A DNA stretch of 7,794 nucleotides from Limisphaerales bacterium. Its GTDB lineage: Bacteria; Verrucomicrobiota; Verrucomicrobiia; Limisphaerales; UBA8199. The stretch covers positions 1 through 7,794 of the forward strand of contig JANXQE010000551.1 in assembly GCA_025356925.1 (NCBI GenBank). Reading direction: 5' to 3'. The position numbers and the translations under genes are program-made. The notes under the pieces were generated by a model that saw only the letters and a list, made by a program, of their open reading frames with translations, searched no databases and was not told the DNA's origin. Below are positions 1 to 5,593 of the stretch, piece by piece. Position 1 is the first letter of the stretch. Every line of letters starts with the position of its first letter.

Positions 1-203
1 TCGGAATGGAAATCGAAGACGACGATTTCACGACTATCGCCGGATTGGTGACGAGCGAAGCCGGTTACGTCCCGAAAACCGGCGAAAAATTGACGATTCG
101 CGGTCTCGATATTGAAATCCGGCAAGCCGACGAAAAGAAAATCTCGCTTTTGAGACTCAAGAAATTCGTCAGGGAAATCGAGAAAACCGGCGAGATTGTT
201 TGA
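1..203 (+). CDS. CorC/HlyC-type CBS-domain protein, C-terminal fragment
   Basis: Only the last 66 complete codons are in the window; the reading frame is open to the left edge (first full codon at 3-5, Gly), and the stop is TGA at 201-203. The ATG at 6 is probably internal. The residues match the transporter-associated CorC_HlyC domain: an acidic run (EIEDDDFTTIAGLV), then a G-Y-V-P-K-x-G-E-K turn, then a beta strand (LDIEIRQADEKKI) ending in a basic tail. In this family the domain follows a pair of CBS domains and often an N-terminal DUF21 membrane domain. Such proteins are linked to Mg/Co efflux or membrane-associated transport. Whether this one carries DUF21 cannot be seen. The gene converges on the minus-strand SWIM ORF with a short gap. 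Confidence 0.8.
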   Translation, partial: GMEIEDDDFTTIAGLVTSEAGYVPKTGEKLTIRGLDIEIRQADEKKISLLRLKKFVREIEKTGEIV

Positions 204-263
204 CGACTGCACTCTCGAAACACTTTTTCCGCACGCGACTCGGATTTAAATATACGCCGTTCA

Positions 264-336
264 CTGTTGACTATTCGCTGTTGACTATTCGCTGTTGAAC
301 GGAAAGATTTCTCCGCCGGAGGAGCGAATAGTCAAC
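264..336. repeat. 14-bp tandem repeat with an inverted copy
   Basis: The 14-bp unit CTGTTGACTATTCG occurs twice in perfect tandem (264-277 and 278-291) and a third time as a 7-bp stub (292-298). An inverted copy, AGCGAATAGTCAAC at 323-336, is the perfect reverse complement of both 266-279 and 280-293, so alternative 14-bp stems can form. The spacer holds a small CTCC/GGAG hairpin (311-321). The repeat sits exactly at the 3' end of the SWIM ORF and supplies its last codons and its stop. It looks like a rearrangement scar or a member of a dispersed repeat family; which one cannot be told from one copy. Confidence 0.75.
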
Positions 337-930
337 CGTAAGTTGCTTTCGTTCGATCACCCGTCGAGCATTCTCCAGCCATGGACCCAGCTCCTGTGAC
401 AGGCGCAACTCCGGCATCCCGCTCGATTTGAGCCGCTCCAGACCAGCTACCGTTTCGTTGTGTGCGCCATTCCGATGCGACCCGTCGGCCTCGAACCACG
501 GCCGCAAAGCTCGCGGCAGCATGCCTCGAATCCCCGTCAGCTTCACGGATCCACTCTCCAGATCCGGGACCACGTCCAGCCGGGTTGAACCGCTCCGCGC
601 GGCCGTCTCGAAGAGTTTTCTGAATCGTGCTTGCAGGTGCAGCAGAACCGCTTCCACATGTTTGCAGGTTCCCAGGCCGTTGATGCAGAAATCCACGCAT
701 TCGCAGGCGAACTGCCGGCTCGCAACATCGCGTATCTCCACGCCGTAAGTCATGCCGCTGGCGGACGACACCCTGAAGTTGGAAAAGACGGGATGTTGCG
801 GGGTGTCATTCAGAATCCGGAATTCATCGGTCCGTGCGCGGATGCGTCTCCGGTTGACCTCATCATCATCGGTCGTGCGCCAGTTGTGCAACGCTGGCAC
901 CTGCAATTGCGGCGGTGTTTTCTTAGCCAT
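271..930 (-). CDS. SWIM zinc-finger protein, probable truncated SNF2-helicase N-terminus
   Basis: The ORF gives 219 residues from the ATG at 930 (MAKKTPPQ). An in-frame ATG at 966 would add 12 residues, but the MAKK start fits better. Residues 76-91 carry a SWIM zinc-binding motif, C76-x-C78-x10-C89-x-H91, within the phrase FCINGLGTCKHVEAVLLHL. In planctomycete and verrucomicrobial proteins this is typical of the segment ahead of a SNF2/SWI2 ATPase domain. No helicase motifs (Walker A, DEAH) follow. The protein ends shortly after a region (LENARRVIERKQLTVDYSLL) that in full-length relatives would lead into the ATPase core. The last 20 or so codons lie inside a tandem/inverted repeat, so the gene is most likely cut off and may be a pseudogene. 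A genuine stand-alone SWIM protein is the alternative. No clear ribosome-binding site is seen. Confidence 0.7.
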   Translation of the reverse strand: MAKKTPPQLQVPALHNWRTTDDDEVNRRRIRARTDEFRILNDTPQHPVFSNFRVSSASGMTYGVEIRDVASRQFACECVDFCINGLGTCKHVEAVLLHLQARFRKLFETAARSGSTRLDVVPDLESGSVKLTGIRGMLPRALRPWFEADGSHRNGAHNETVAGLERLKSSGMPELRLSQELGPWLENARRVIERKQLTVDYSLLRRRNLSVQQRIVNSE

Positions 931-1250
931 GCAGGCAACAAGATGCGATCCTGAGCCGATAGTCAAAGACGAGTTATTCCCGGTTGTTCACCGAGTGCTA
1001 ACAATGCTCAAAAAAAGAGCGTCCGATGACAGACGCCAAGGAGGTGGGGGTCGGGAACCCCGCTGAGGAGAAAACGTTCTGCCATCGGACGTGGCAAGGA
1101 ACATTCAATACCCACGGGCGCCTCAAGTGTTTTCTGAAACGTTTTGAGTTTCGGCAGGAACGTCCAAGACGCTAGAAGCGTTTGAACTGGCCTCGACGTT
1201 TGCTCGGCTGGGCCCGGCGTCATCAGTCGCGGCGCCTGAGAGCAGGCGGC
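931..1250. other. Gene-free interval with hairpin structures
   Basis: This 320-bp gap lies between the start of the SWIM ORF and the stop of the small membrane-protein gene. Short ORFs here show no family resemblance and run through palindromes. It contains the long hairpin with a T-run at 1008-1091 and the start of the triple-hairpin repeat at 1233-1286. No tRNA or recognisable riboswitch was found, and no good promoter for the SWIM ORF. Confidence 0.6.
1008..1091 (-). ncRNA. Candidate structured RNA or terminator, long hairpin plus T7
   Basis: Arms at 1020-1033 and 1078-1091 pair over 14 bp. On the minus strand the only irregular pair is G-U; on the plus strand the same position is an A-C mismatch, which favours a minus-strand transcript. 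Reading the minus strand, the distal arm is followed after three bases by seven T residues (1016-1010), as in an intrinsic terminator. The 44-nt interior contains a GGGG/CCCC hairpin (1047-1061) and, on the minus strand, CACCTCCTT. The latter is the anti-Shine-Dalgarno sequence, so the plus strand carries AAGGAGGTG. It may be the 3' end of a small RNA, a terminator for the upstream minus-strand gene, or a leader for the SWIM ORF. No known RNA family was recognised. Confidence 0.35.
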
Positions 1251-1286
1251 CTACAAGATTTTGTAGGCCGGGTCCCCTGACCCGGC
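1233..1286. repeat. Three adjacent GC-rich hairpins, REP-like element
   Basis: Three stem-loops lie end to end: CGCCTG-AGAG-CAGGCG (1233-1248); a perfect 9-bp stem GGCCTACAA/TTGTAGGCC with a GATT loop (1248-1269); and a perfect 8-bp stem GCCGGGTC/GACCCGGC with a CCCT loop (1267-1286). Neighbouring stems share bases (1248 and 1267-1269), so they could compete. Such compact palindrome clusters resemble dispersed REP/MITE-like elements. I recall similar GGCC-GGGTC-type palindromes from verrucomicrobial genomes, but this is memory and was not checked. It overlaps the 3' end of the minus-strand membrane-protein gene and may act as its terminator or mRNA stabiliser. Confidence 0.65.
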
Positions 1287-1676
1287 GCGGCCGCTTTTGT
1301 CGCCCCGGGTAACGTCGTCAGCGGGCATTCGGGTCACTTCGCTGGTGACCTCGATCGGCGGCGGCGGCTTTTGCTGCGCCCGTTTGCGCAGCATGACGAC
1401 GGCCGCCGTACAGCCGGTCCAGGTCGGGAGCATGTCGGGACCGGGAATCAACTCGATCACAAAAGTCGGCAACAGCAGCATGTGAAATCCAAGAGCTCCG
1501 GAAATCAGAATCATCGCGATGATGTCCAGCCCTTCATCCACAAATACCCAGCCCAACGGTCCCAGGCCCAATTGAATCGCGTCGGTCAGCACCGCCACCA
1601 CGAAGGCGGCCCAGATTCTCTGTTTGGTCAGCGCCGGACGACTAAACCGGCGAAAAATATTGTCCACCGATTTCAT
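1251..1676 (-). CDS. Small hypothetical membrane protein
   Basis: A 141-residue ORF with no family I can name. After a basic N-terminus (KSVDNIFRRFSRPALTKQR) come two hydrophobic stretches, about residues 21-46 and 50-79. A third, weaker one (about 83-97) begins with a conspicuous IPGPDMLPTW turn and ends at a basic stop (RKRAQQK). Acidic residues D32, D48, D51, E75 and D81 sit in or beside the hydrophobic parts. The cytoplasmic-looking tail is proline-rich (KPPPPIEV). The last dozen residues (GRAGSGDPAYKIL) are encoded by the hairpin repeat at 1233-1286, so the original stop may have been lost or the repeat inserted at the gene's end. The upstream in-frame ATG at 1689 meets a stop after two codons, which fixes the start at 1676. 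No Shine-Dalgarno motif is visible. It is divergent from the PocR-AraC gene. Confidence 0.6.
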   Translation of the reverse strand: MKSVDNIFRRFSRPALTKQRIWAAFVVAVLTDAIQLGLGPLGWVFVDEGLDIIAMILISGALGFHMLLLPTFVIELIPGPDMLPTWTGCTAAVVMLRKRAQQKPPPPIEVTSEVTRMPADDVTRGDKSGRAGSGDPAYKIL

Positions 1677-1865
1677 CGGCTCAAGCCATCGAAGACTGCC
1701 ACATACAAAACCTTACCGCAGGTTCAATCAGAACGCAGGCGGGAAATTTTGGGCTGAACGCTGCCCCGTTCGAAGCGCGCCGGCCAGCGGCCGCGGCACC
1801 CTCAACGTTCAAACTTTTCTCATACGAGCTTGTCCACCTGATTACGTCTGCTAGGATGTCAACGA

Positions 1866-2777
1866 ATGAAGCCACTGGCCTTTGACGATCTGGCGCGGTT
1901 GCCCGTTGTCCAGTTCTATGAAACGGCATTCCGCAAGGCCACCGGAGTGTCGCTTAAGCTCATTCCGCCCGATTGTGACCCGCAACAGGACATCCGGCCA
2001 CGGGGCAACGATTTCTGCGCGCAAGTTGCGTCCACGCCAGCCGGCTGCGCTGCCTGCCAGGACGCTGAGCAGCAAGCCCAAAGAAACGCCGCCCGGACTC
2101 TCACCTCCCGACAGACGTATTGTTACGCGGGTCTGACAGTGGTAGCGGCGCCGGTGATCGTGGCAGGCAGGCATGTGGCCACCCTGCTCAGCGGGCAAAT
2201 CTTTCGACGTGAGCCCACCGAGCGCGATTTCCTGATGGTGCTAACGATGCTCGGCGAGGGGCTCAGCAGCGATTGGATCAAGAAAACACGGAAGGCCTAT
2301 TTCGAAACACCGGTGCTCACCGCCGAGCGCTTTCAAGCGGCGATCCAACTATTGGAAGTGTTCGCGCAGTTTCTGGCCGATGTTGGCAGCCGGCAAGCTA
2401 TCGCTTGCGCCGAGACCGATCCCAAGTCCGTGGCCGTCGCCAAACAATTCGTTCAGGCGCACATCGAAGAAGCCATTTCCCTGGACCAGGTGGTTAAGCA
2501 CGTCAATGTTAGCCGGTTTTATTTTTGCAAGCTGTTCAAGAAAGCCACCAGCCTAACCCTCACCGAATACGTGGCCCGCGTGCGCATCGAGAAAGCCAAG
2601 ACCCTGTTAAGCGACCCCACCTCGCGAATTTCCGAAGTCGTCTTCGCTTCAGGTTTCGGCTCCATCCCGCGTTTCAACAGCGTTTTCAAACGCCATGTGG
2701 GCATGCCGCCCACTGAGTACCGTGCCACTCTGCGTTCTCAAGGTCCCGCTCCGGCCGAATCTTCACATTCCTCCTGA
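1866..2777 (+). CDS. PocR-domain AraC-family transcriptional regulator
   Basis: The 303-residue protein has an N-terminal PocR sensory domain (about 10-175) and a C-terminal AraC/XylS DNA-binding domain (about 188-290). The PocR part shows the family's cysteine pattern, FC51 - C61-x2-C64 - C86 (YCYAGL), followed by the PVIVAGRHVATLLSGQIF strand-turn-strand. The DNA-binding part has two helix-turn-helices: about 205-227 (SLDQVVKHVNVSRFYFCKLF) and about 254-278 (ISEVVFASGFGSIPRFNSVF), then the family signature VGMPPTEYR. PocR domains are thought to bind small ligands; the clustered cysteines could also make the sensor redox- or metal-responsive (inference). The protein is soluble and probably activates transcription. 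It lies directly upstream of, and on the same strand as, the cytochrome/porin/Rieske operon, separated by 449 bp, so it may regulate that operon. AGGA at 1853-1856 is a weak, distant ribosome-binding candidate. Confidence 0.92.
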   Translation: MKPLAFDDLARLPVVQFYETAFRKATGVSLKLIPPDCDPQQDIRPRGNDFCAQVASTPAGCAACQDAEQQAQRNAARTLTSRQTYCYAGLTVVAAPVIVAGRHVATLLSGQIFRREPTERDFLMVLTMLGEGLSSDWIKKTRKAYFETPVLTAERFQAAIQLLEVFAQFLADVGSRQAIACAETDPKSVAVAKQFVQAHIEEAISLDQVVKHVNVSRFYFCKLFKKATSLTLTEYVARVRIEKAKTLLSDPTSRISEVVFASGFGSIPRFNSVFKRHVGMPPTEYRATLRSQGPAPAESSHSS

Positions 2778-3000
2778 CCCGGTTGTTTCCTGCTTAGTAG
2801 CGCAGCTTTTCCCTCGGCGTACCCCGAACGTTTTGAGGGCTGATCGCCGGTCTTTGCCTGGCATTGCTCGCTCGGTCAATGGGGTCCAAGCCGCCCTCGG
2901 CGTTTGAAGCGGTGCGGTCGGCGTCTTGAAAAGCCGCGGTGTAGTCGTTCCGGATCGACGTTGCCCGGCCACCCGCTTCACGCGCTCGTTATGTCAAAAA

Positions 3001-3075
3001 CCAATCAGTGAAAGACAATCGGCAAGTAGAAGGGTTTCTGACATCCAGCTATAACACTCACTAGGCGCTGATTGG
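3001..3075. promoter_or_regulatory. 8-bp inverted repeat, possible regulator site
   Basis: CCAATCAG at 3001-3008 is repeated in perfect inversion as CTGATTGG at 3068-3075, 59 bp apart. The pair flanks a TATAAC box (3050-3055) and lies about 150-220 bp before the first cytochrome start codon. It could be a pair of operator half-sites for the PocR-AraC protein, since AraC proteins often bind paired sites. A repeat this short and this widely spaced could also occur by chance. Confidence 0.25.
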
Positions 3076-3098
3076 CAGAGAGAGCCAACGCCGCGAAT

Positions 3099-3130
3099 GC
3101 CGGGGCTTGGCCAGCCAGGCCAGGGCCGGC
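3099..3130. promoter_or_regulatory. Strong GC-rich hairpin in the operon leader
   Basis: An outer stem GCCGG/CCGGC (3099-3103 with 3126-3130) and an inner stem TGGCC/GGCCA (3108-3112 with 3118-3122) enclose a 5-nt AGCCA loop, with a C-G pair and small GG/GG internal loops between. No T-run follows on either strand, so it is not a typical terminator. It ends about 96 bp before the first cytochrome start and would lie in the mRNA leader if transcription begins upstream. Confidence 0.4.
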
Positions 3131-3215
3131 GAGTAAGATCGAACAAAAACATTGAGAAGCTCGGCTGTGGCGGTGCGAACAGCGAGTTGATCGGCTGACA
3201 AAAAGAAAGCTAATC

Positions 3216-3221
3216 GAAGGA
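3216..3221 (+). promoter_or_regulatory. Ribosome binding site of first cytochrome gene
   Basis: GAAGGA sits 5 nt before the ATG at 3227. It is the only clear Shine-Dalgarno motif in this operon; the genes starting at 3621, 5093, 5594 and 7527 lack one. Confidence 0.6.
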
Positions 3222-3226
3222 AAATT

Positions 3227-3580
3227 ATGAATCGGCTTAGTTCATCCCAACAGTCGTGGCGGAGGAGCGCCGGTCTCGTGGCAACGGCCGCGGCGATTTA
3301 CGCCGTGTCCCTGGCTTGCGTCTGCGCGGCCGATCCGACGCCCGAAAAGCAGGCACAATCGGAAAAGAAAATCGAAAAGAAATCCAGCAAGGAGACCAAA
3401 TACTCTGGCGCCGACCTTTACGCCATGCATTGCAGCCGCTGCCACCCTGAGCGCTATGCGACCGAGCGCACCGCGACCCAGTGGAAGACGCTCATGCTGC
3501 ACATGCGCGTTCGGGCTAACCTCCCCGCCGTCCAAGCCAAATCCGTGCTCAAATACCTTCAGGAAGACAGCGGTAAGTGA
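3227..3580 (+). CDS. Secreted monoheme cytochrome c
   Basis: The 117-residue protein has a signal peptide: basic start, hydrophobic core about 16-31, probable cleavage at VCA-A near residue 34. A lysine-rich linker (about 40-58) follows, then one c-type heme site, C69-S-R-C72-H73. Met93, seven residues after Trp86, is the likely distal heme ligand; Met90 is an alternative. The short C-terminal helix (AVQAKSVLKYLQED) is typical of a small class I cytochrome c. It would act in the periplasm as an electron carrier or a loosely attached subunit. Its heme domain resembles that of the second cytochrome encoded downstream in the operon. It is the first gene of the operon, with a good ribosome-binding site, and lies 40 bp before the porin gene. 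A lipoprotein reading (Cys31) is weak because the lipobox is not canonical. Confidence 0.88.
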   Translation: MNRLSSSQQSWRRSAGLVATAAAIYAVSLACVCAADPTPEKQAQSEKKIEKKSSKETKYSGADLYAMHCSRCHPERYATERTATQWKTLMLHMRVRANLPAVQAKSVLKYLQEDSGK

Positions 3581-3620
3581 GCGGACCTTCAATTAACCAC
3601 CACCCAGCAATTACCTATTT

Positions 3621-4988
3621 ATGACAATCCGGTCTAAATTCCTTGGAACTCTTGCCGCAGGCTGCGCCCTCGGTCTGGCACTGCCACCACATGCTGCCGC
3701 CGCCATCGACGACGCTGATTTTAACGCCTTGAAAGATCTGGTGGGCAAACAAGGCCAACGGCTCGATTCACTGGAAAAGGTTCATGAGCAGGACCAGAAA
3801 ACGATCCAACAGGACCAACAAATCCATCAGCAGGATCAGCGGGAAATCCAGAACTTGAAACAGCGATTGGACGTCACGCAGAAAACTGCGAACGACGCCC
3901 AGCAAAAGGCTGAAGCCGCAACGCAAATCCAGCCAGTCCATCCGGTTCCGGAGGGCCCTAGCGCCACCCATAACTTTACCATGGTCGGGGACGCGGAGGT
4001 CGGGTTTGGCAAGACCGATGGTTCCCATAGCGCTTTTGTGCAGGGTGATTTTGCCCCGATCTTCCTCTTTCGGGCCCGTGACAACATCTTGTTTGAAGCT
4101 GGCTTCGACGTGCGCCTGCAAAATGGAACGACCGGCACCCACGATGCCGGTTCGGGAACATCAATTGGTTTGAGCTTTGCCACCATCGATTACCTCGTTA
4201 ACGACTACGTAACATTCGTAGCCGGTGACATGCTCCTCCCGCTGGGCACCTATAGCGAGCGCAGCGCCGGCTGGCTCAACAAGATCCCCGATGACCCCTT
4301 GCCGCGAGGCTTGTTGCCTGGCAGCGGTGTTGGCGCGCAGTTGCGCGGTGCCATACCGGCAGGCGCATCTGGCCAATCCTTCACCTACTCAGTCTACGGG
4401 GCCAATGGTCCGTCTTCCATGGACGGCACGGGTAATCATGACCAATTGGACCTCGGTGGCAACGTGGGTCTCAAATCCGACGGCACCTACGGTAACCTCC
4501 ATGGCTCTCCGAGCGGTGGCGGCCGGATCGGTTGGTTCTATCCCTTTAAGCCGCATTATGACCTCGAGTTGGGAGTCTCGGGTCAAGCCGGCACTTGGGA
4601 TGATATGGATCAACGGCTGTGGTCTGCCGGCGTCCTGGATGCCGCTCTCCATCTCGGCCCGAACATCGAAGTCAAAGGTGAATACATCTACACCTGGCAG
4701 CAGACCGACGACATGGCGACCATCCACCCCCGCGGCGGCTGGGTCCAGGCTGGCTATAAATTCGCAGGCCTGAATCTCGACCTTCCGTTGATCAATGATC
4801 TCGAGTTGGTCGCGCGCTACGACACCAGCCGCGACGGCATCTCGGTAAAGGCAGATCGCTTCACCCTGGGCTACGTCTATTACCTGACCAATACGCTGTT
4901 GTTCGAAGGTGATTATGAATGGCTCGAAAGCAACGATCCTTCGGTCGATCATAACCGCTTCGTGTTCCAGGTTTCGTACGGATTCTGA
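3621..4988 (+). CDS. Outer-membrane porin with N-terminal coiled coil
   Basis: The 455-residue protein starts with a signal peptide (hydrophobic core 8-21, cleavage near the AAAA at 25-28). A coiled-coil segment follows (about 33-102), including three near-perfect heptads of the form QDQxxIQ (57-77). From about residue 117 to the end the sequence is a beta-barrel: alternating aromatic/polar strands, many Gly/Asp turns, and a C-terminal strand FVFQVSYGF ending in Phe, the usual signature for outer-membrane insertion. The coiled coil probably makes the protein a trimer or spans the periplasm toward the peptidoglycan or a partner. The substrate cannot be read from sequence; phosphate-selective-type porins have a similar layout. 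It lies between two cytochrome c genes of a bc-type operon, which is unusual. No Shine-Dalgarno motif precedes the ATG, but the signal peptide fixes the start. Confidence 0.82.
   Translation: MTIRSKFLGTLAAGCALGLALPPHAAAAIDDADFNALKDLVGKQGQRLDSLEKVHEQDQKTIQQDQQIHQQDQREIQNLKQRLDVTQKTANDAQQKAEAATQIQPVHPVPEGPSATHNFTMVGDAEVGFGKTDGSHSAFVQGDFAPIFLFRARDNILFEAGFDVRLQNGTTGTHDAGSGTSIGLSFATIDYLVNDYVTFVAGDMLLPLGTYSERSAGWLNKIPDDPLPRGLLPGSGVGAQLRGAIPAGASGQSFTYSVYGANGPSSMDGTGNHDQLDLGGNVGLKSDGTYGNLHGSPSGGGRIGWFYPFKPHYDLELGVSGQAGTWDDMDQRLWSAGVLDAALHLGPNIEVKGEYIYTWQQTDDMATIHPRGGWVQAGYKFAGLNLDLPLINDLELVARYDTSRDGISVKADRFTLGYVYYLTNTLLFEGDYEWLESNDPSVDHNRFVFQVSYGF
3789..3851 (+). repeat. Three degenerate 21-bp repeats encoding QDQxxIQ heptads
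   Basis: Three consecutive 21-bp units encode QDQKTIQ, QDQQIHQ and QDQREIQ in the porin's coiled coil. The DNA units differ at several positions, so this is an old or selected duplication rather than a recent slippage product. Heptad number sets the length of the coiled coil and may vary between strains. Confidence 0.7.
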
Positions 4989-5031
4989 GCGCTGATGTCG
5001 ACCCGGAATTTTGAATGACTGAACAAGACTT

Positions 5032-5060
5032 GGCTTCGGATTGACAATAAACGCGAAGCC
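5032..5060 (+). terminator. Weak hairpin between porin and second cytochrome
   Basis: GGCTTCG (5032-5038) pairs with CGAAGCC (5054-5060) around a 15-nt loop, followed by only three T residues. It sits in the 104-bp gap, the longest in the operon, and could attenuate transcription or mark an mRNA processing site. TTGACA at 5041-5046 lies in the loop but has no convincing -10 partner. Confidence 0.25.
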
Positions 5061-5092
5061 TTTCGCAGCGTTCCAACCGAATCATCTCTAAA

Positions 5093-5569
5093 ATGAAAAT
5101 GAATACCATGAAACTTCATAGGATAGTCGCGCTGAGCCTCGTGTTTGGCGCTTCCTTGGCACACGTGGCCCGTGCGGCCGACGACACCCTCGATGCCGCC
5201 ACCAAGGCCCGGATCGAACGGTTCGAGAAAGGGCCGGCGACCATCGACGTGTCAAAGTACCCGCAAGGCATCCAGGACAACTACGAGCTGTTTTCCCAAA
5301 AATGCTCCCAATGCCATAAGCTAAGCCGCCCCATCAATTCCGACTACGCGCTTCCTGATGAATGGTCGCGCTATATCAAGCGAATGATGCACAAGCCAGG
5401 CAGCGGCATCAGTGCCGGAGACGGCAAGAAGATCTATGACTTCCTGGCTTATGATTCCAGTGTCCGCAAGAAAGCCATCGTCGATGAGAAGCTCGCCAAG
5501 GCCACGGCCGAAGAGAAGACCGCCGCCGAGACCAAGACCAAGGAGCTTCACGACAAATACGATAAGTAG
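5093..5569 (+). CDS. Secreted monoheme cytochrome c with charged C-terminal helix
   Basis: The 158-residue protein has a signal peptide with probable cleavage after ARA (residue 28). Three ATG codons (5093, 5099, 5108) could start it; MKLH at 5108 gives a compact signal peptide, and no Shine-Dalgarno motif decides between them. The single heme site is C71-S-Q-C74-H75. Met98 or Met99, seven or eight residues after Trp91, is the likely distal ligand. The heme domain (EWSRYIKRMM, then KKIYDFLAYDSS) aligns with that of the first cytochrome of the operon, so the two are probably paralogues. After it comes a lysine/glutamate-rich helical tail (about 124-158) that may bind a partner protein. It would carry electrons in the periplasm, perhaps as the acceptor of the Rieske/cytochrome b module. 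The flavoprotein gene begins 24 bp downstream. Confidence 0.88.
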   Translation: MKMNTMKLHRIVALSLVFGASLAHVARAADDTLDAATKARIERFEKGPATIDVSKYPQGIQDNYELFSQKCSQCHKLSRPINSDYALPDEWSRYIKRMMHKPGSGISAGDGKKIYDFLAYDSSVRKKAIVDEKLAKATAEEKTAAETKTKELHDKYDK

Positions 5570-5593
5570 GCTCCGCTCGCACACCAAGTCCCG

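Larger units (their letters stand above)
2778..3226. other. 449-bp intergenic region upstream of the respiratory operon
   Basis: No convincing gene is seen. A minus-strand frame stays open over 2763-2981 but is basic, low in hydrophobic residues, without a recognisable domain, and overlaps the end of the regulator gene. The right half (3001-3130) holds an 8-bp inverted repeat and a strong hairpin and is the likely promoter/leader region of the operon. TATAAC at 3050-3055 resembles a -10 box, but no matching -35 lies 17 bp upstream. Confidence 0.5.

Noticed and set aside
428..954. Plus-strand frames opposite the SWIM gene
   Set aside because: The minus strand carries the zinc-finger motif and a coherent protein; the plus-strand frames overlap each other and show no domain.
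1037..1066. tRNA- or tmRNA-like 3' end on the minus strand
   Set aside because: GGGG-loop-CCCC followed by CACCTCC looks like a T-arm and acceptor strand, but the loop TTCCCGA lacks the conserved T-loop purine-A positions and there is no matching 5' acceptor strand.
1008..1223. Minus-strand 71-codon ORF
   Set aside because: It runs through the long hairpin and the T-run and ends in consecutive Phe codons from the T-run; no protein features.
3050..3055. TATAAC as a -10 promoter box
   Set aside because: The hexamer 17 bp upstream (TAGAAG) does not resemble a -35 box, so it is mentioned only as part of the leader region.
3317..3319. Lipobox cysteine (Cys31) in the first cytochrome
   Set aside because: The residues before it (S-L-A) do not fit the usual Leu at -3, and a good signal peptidase I site lies just after.
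4389..4952. Minus-strand open frame of 187 codons
   Set aside because: Antisense to the porin barrel; no family features and no independent start signal.
5041..5046. TTGACA as a -35 box for the second cytochrome
   Set aside because: The bases 17 bp downstream (CGCAGC) do not resemble a -10 box.
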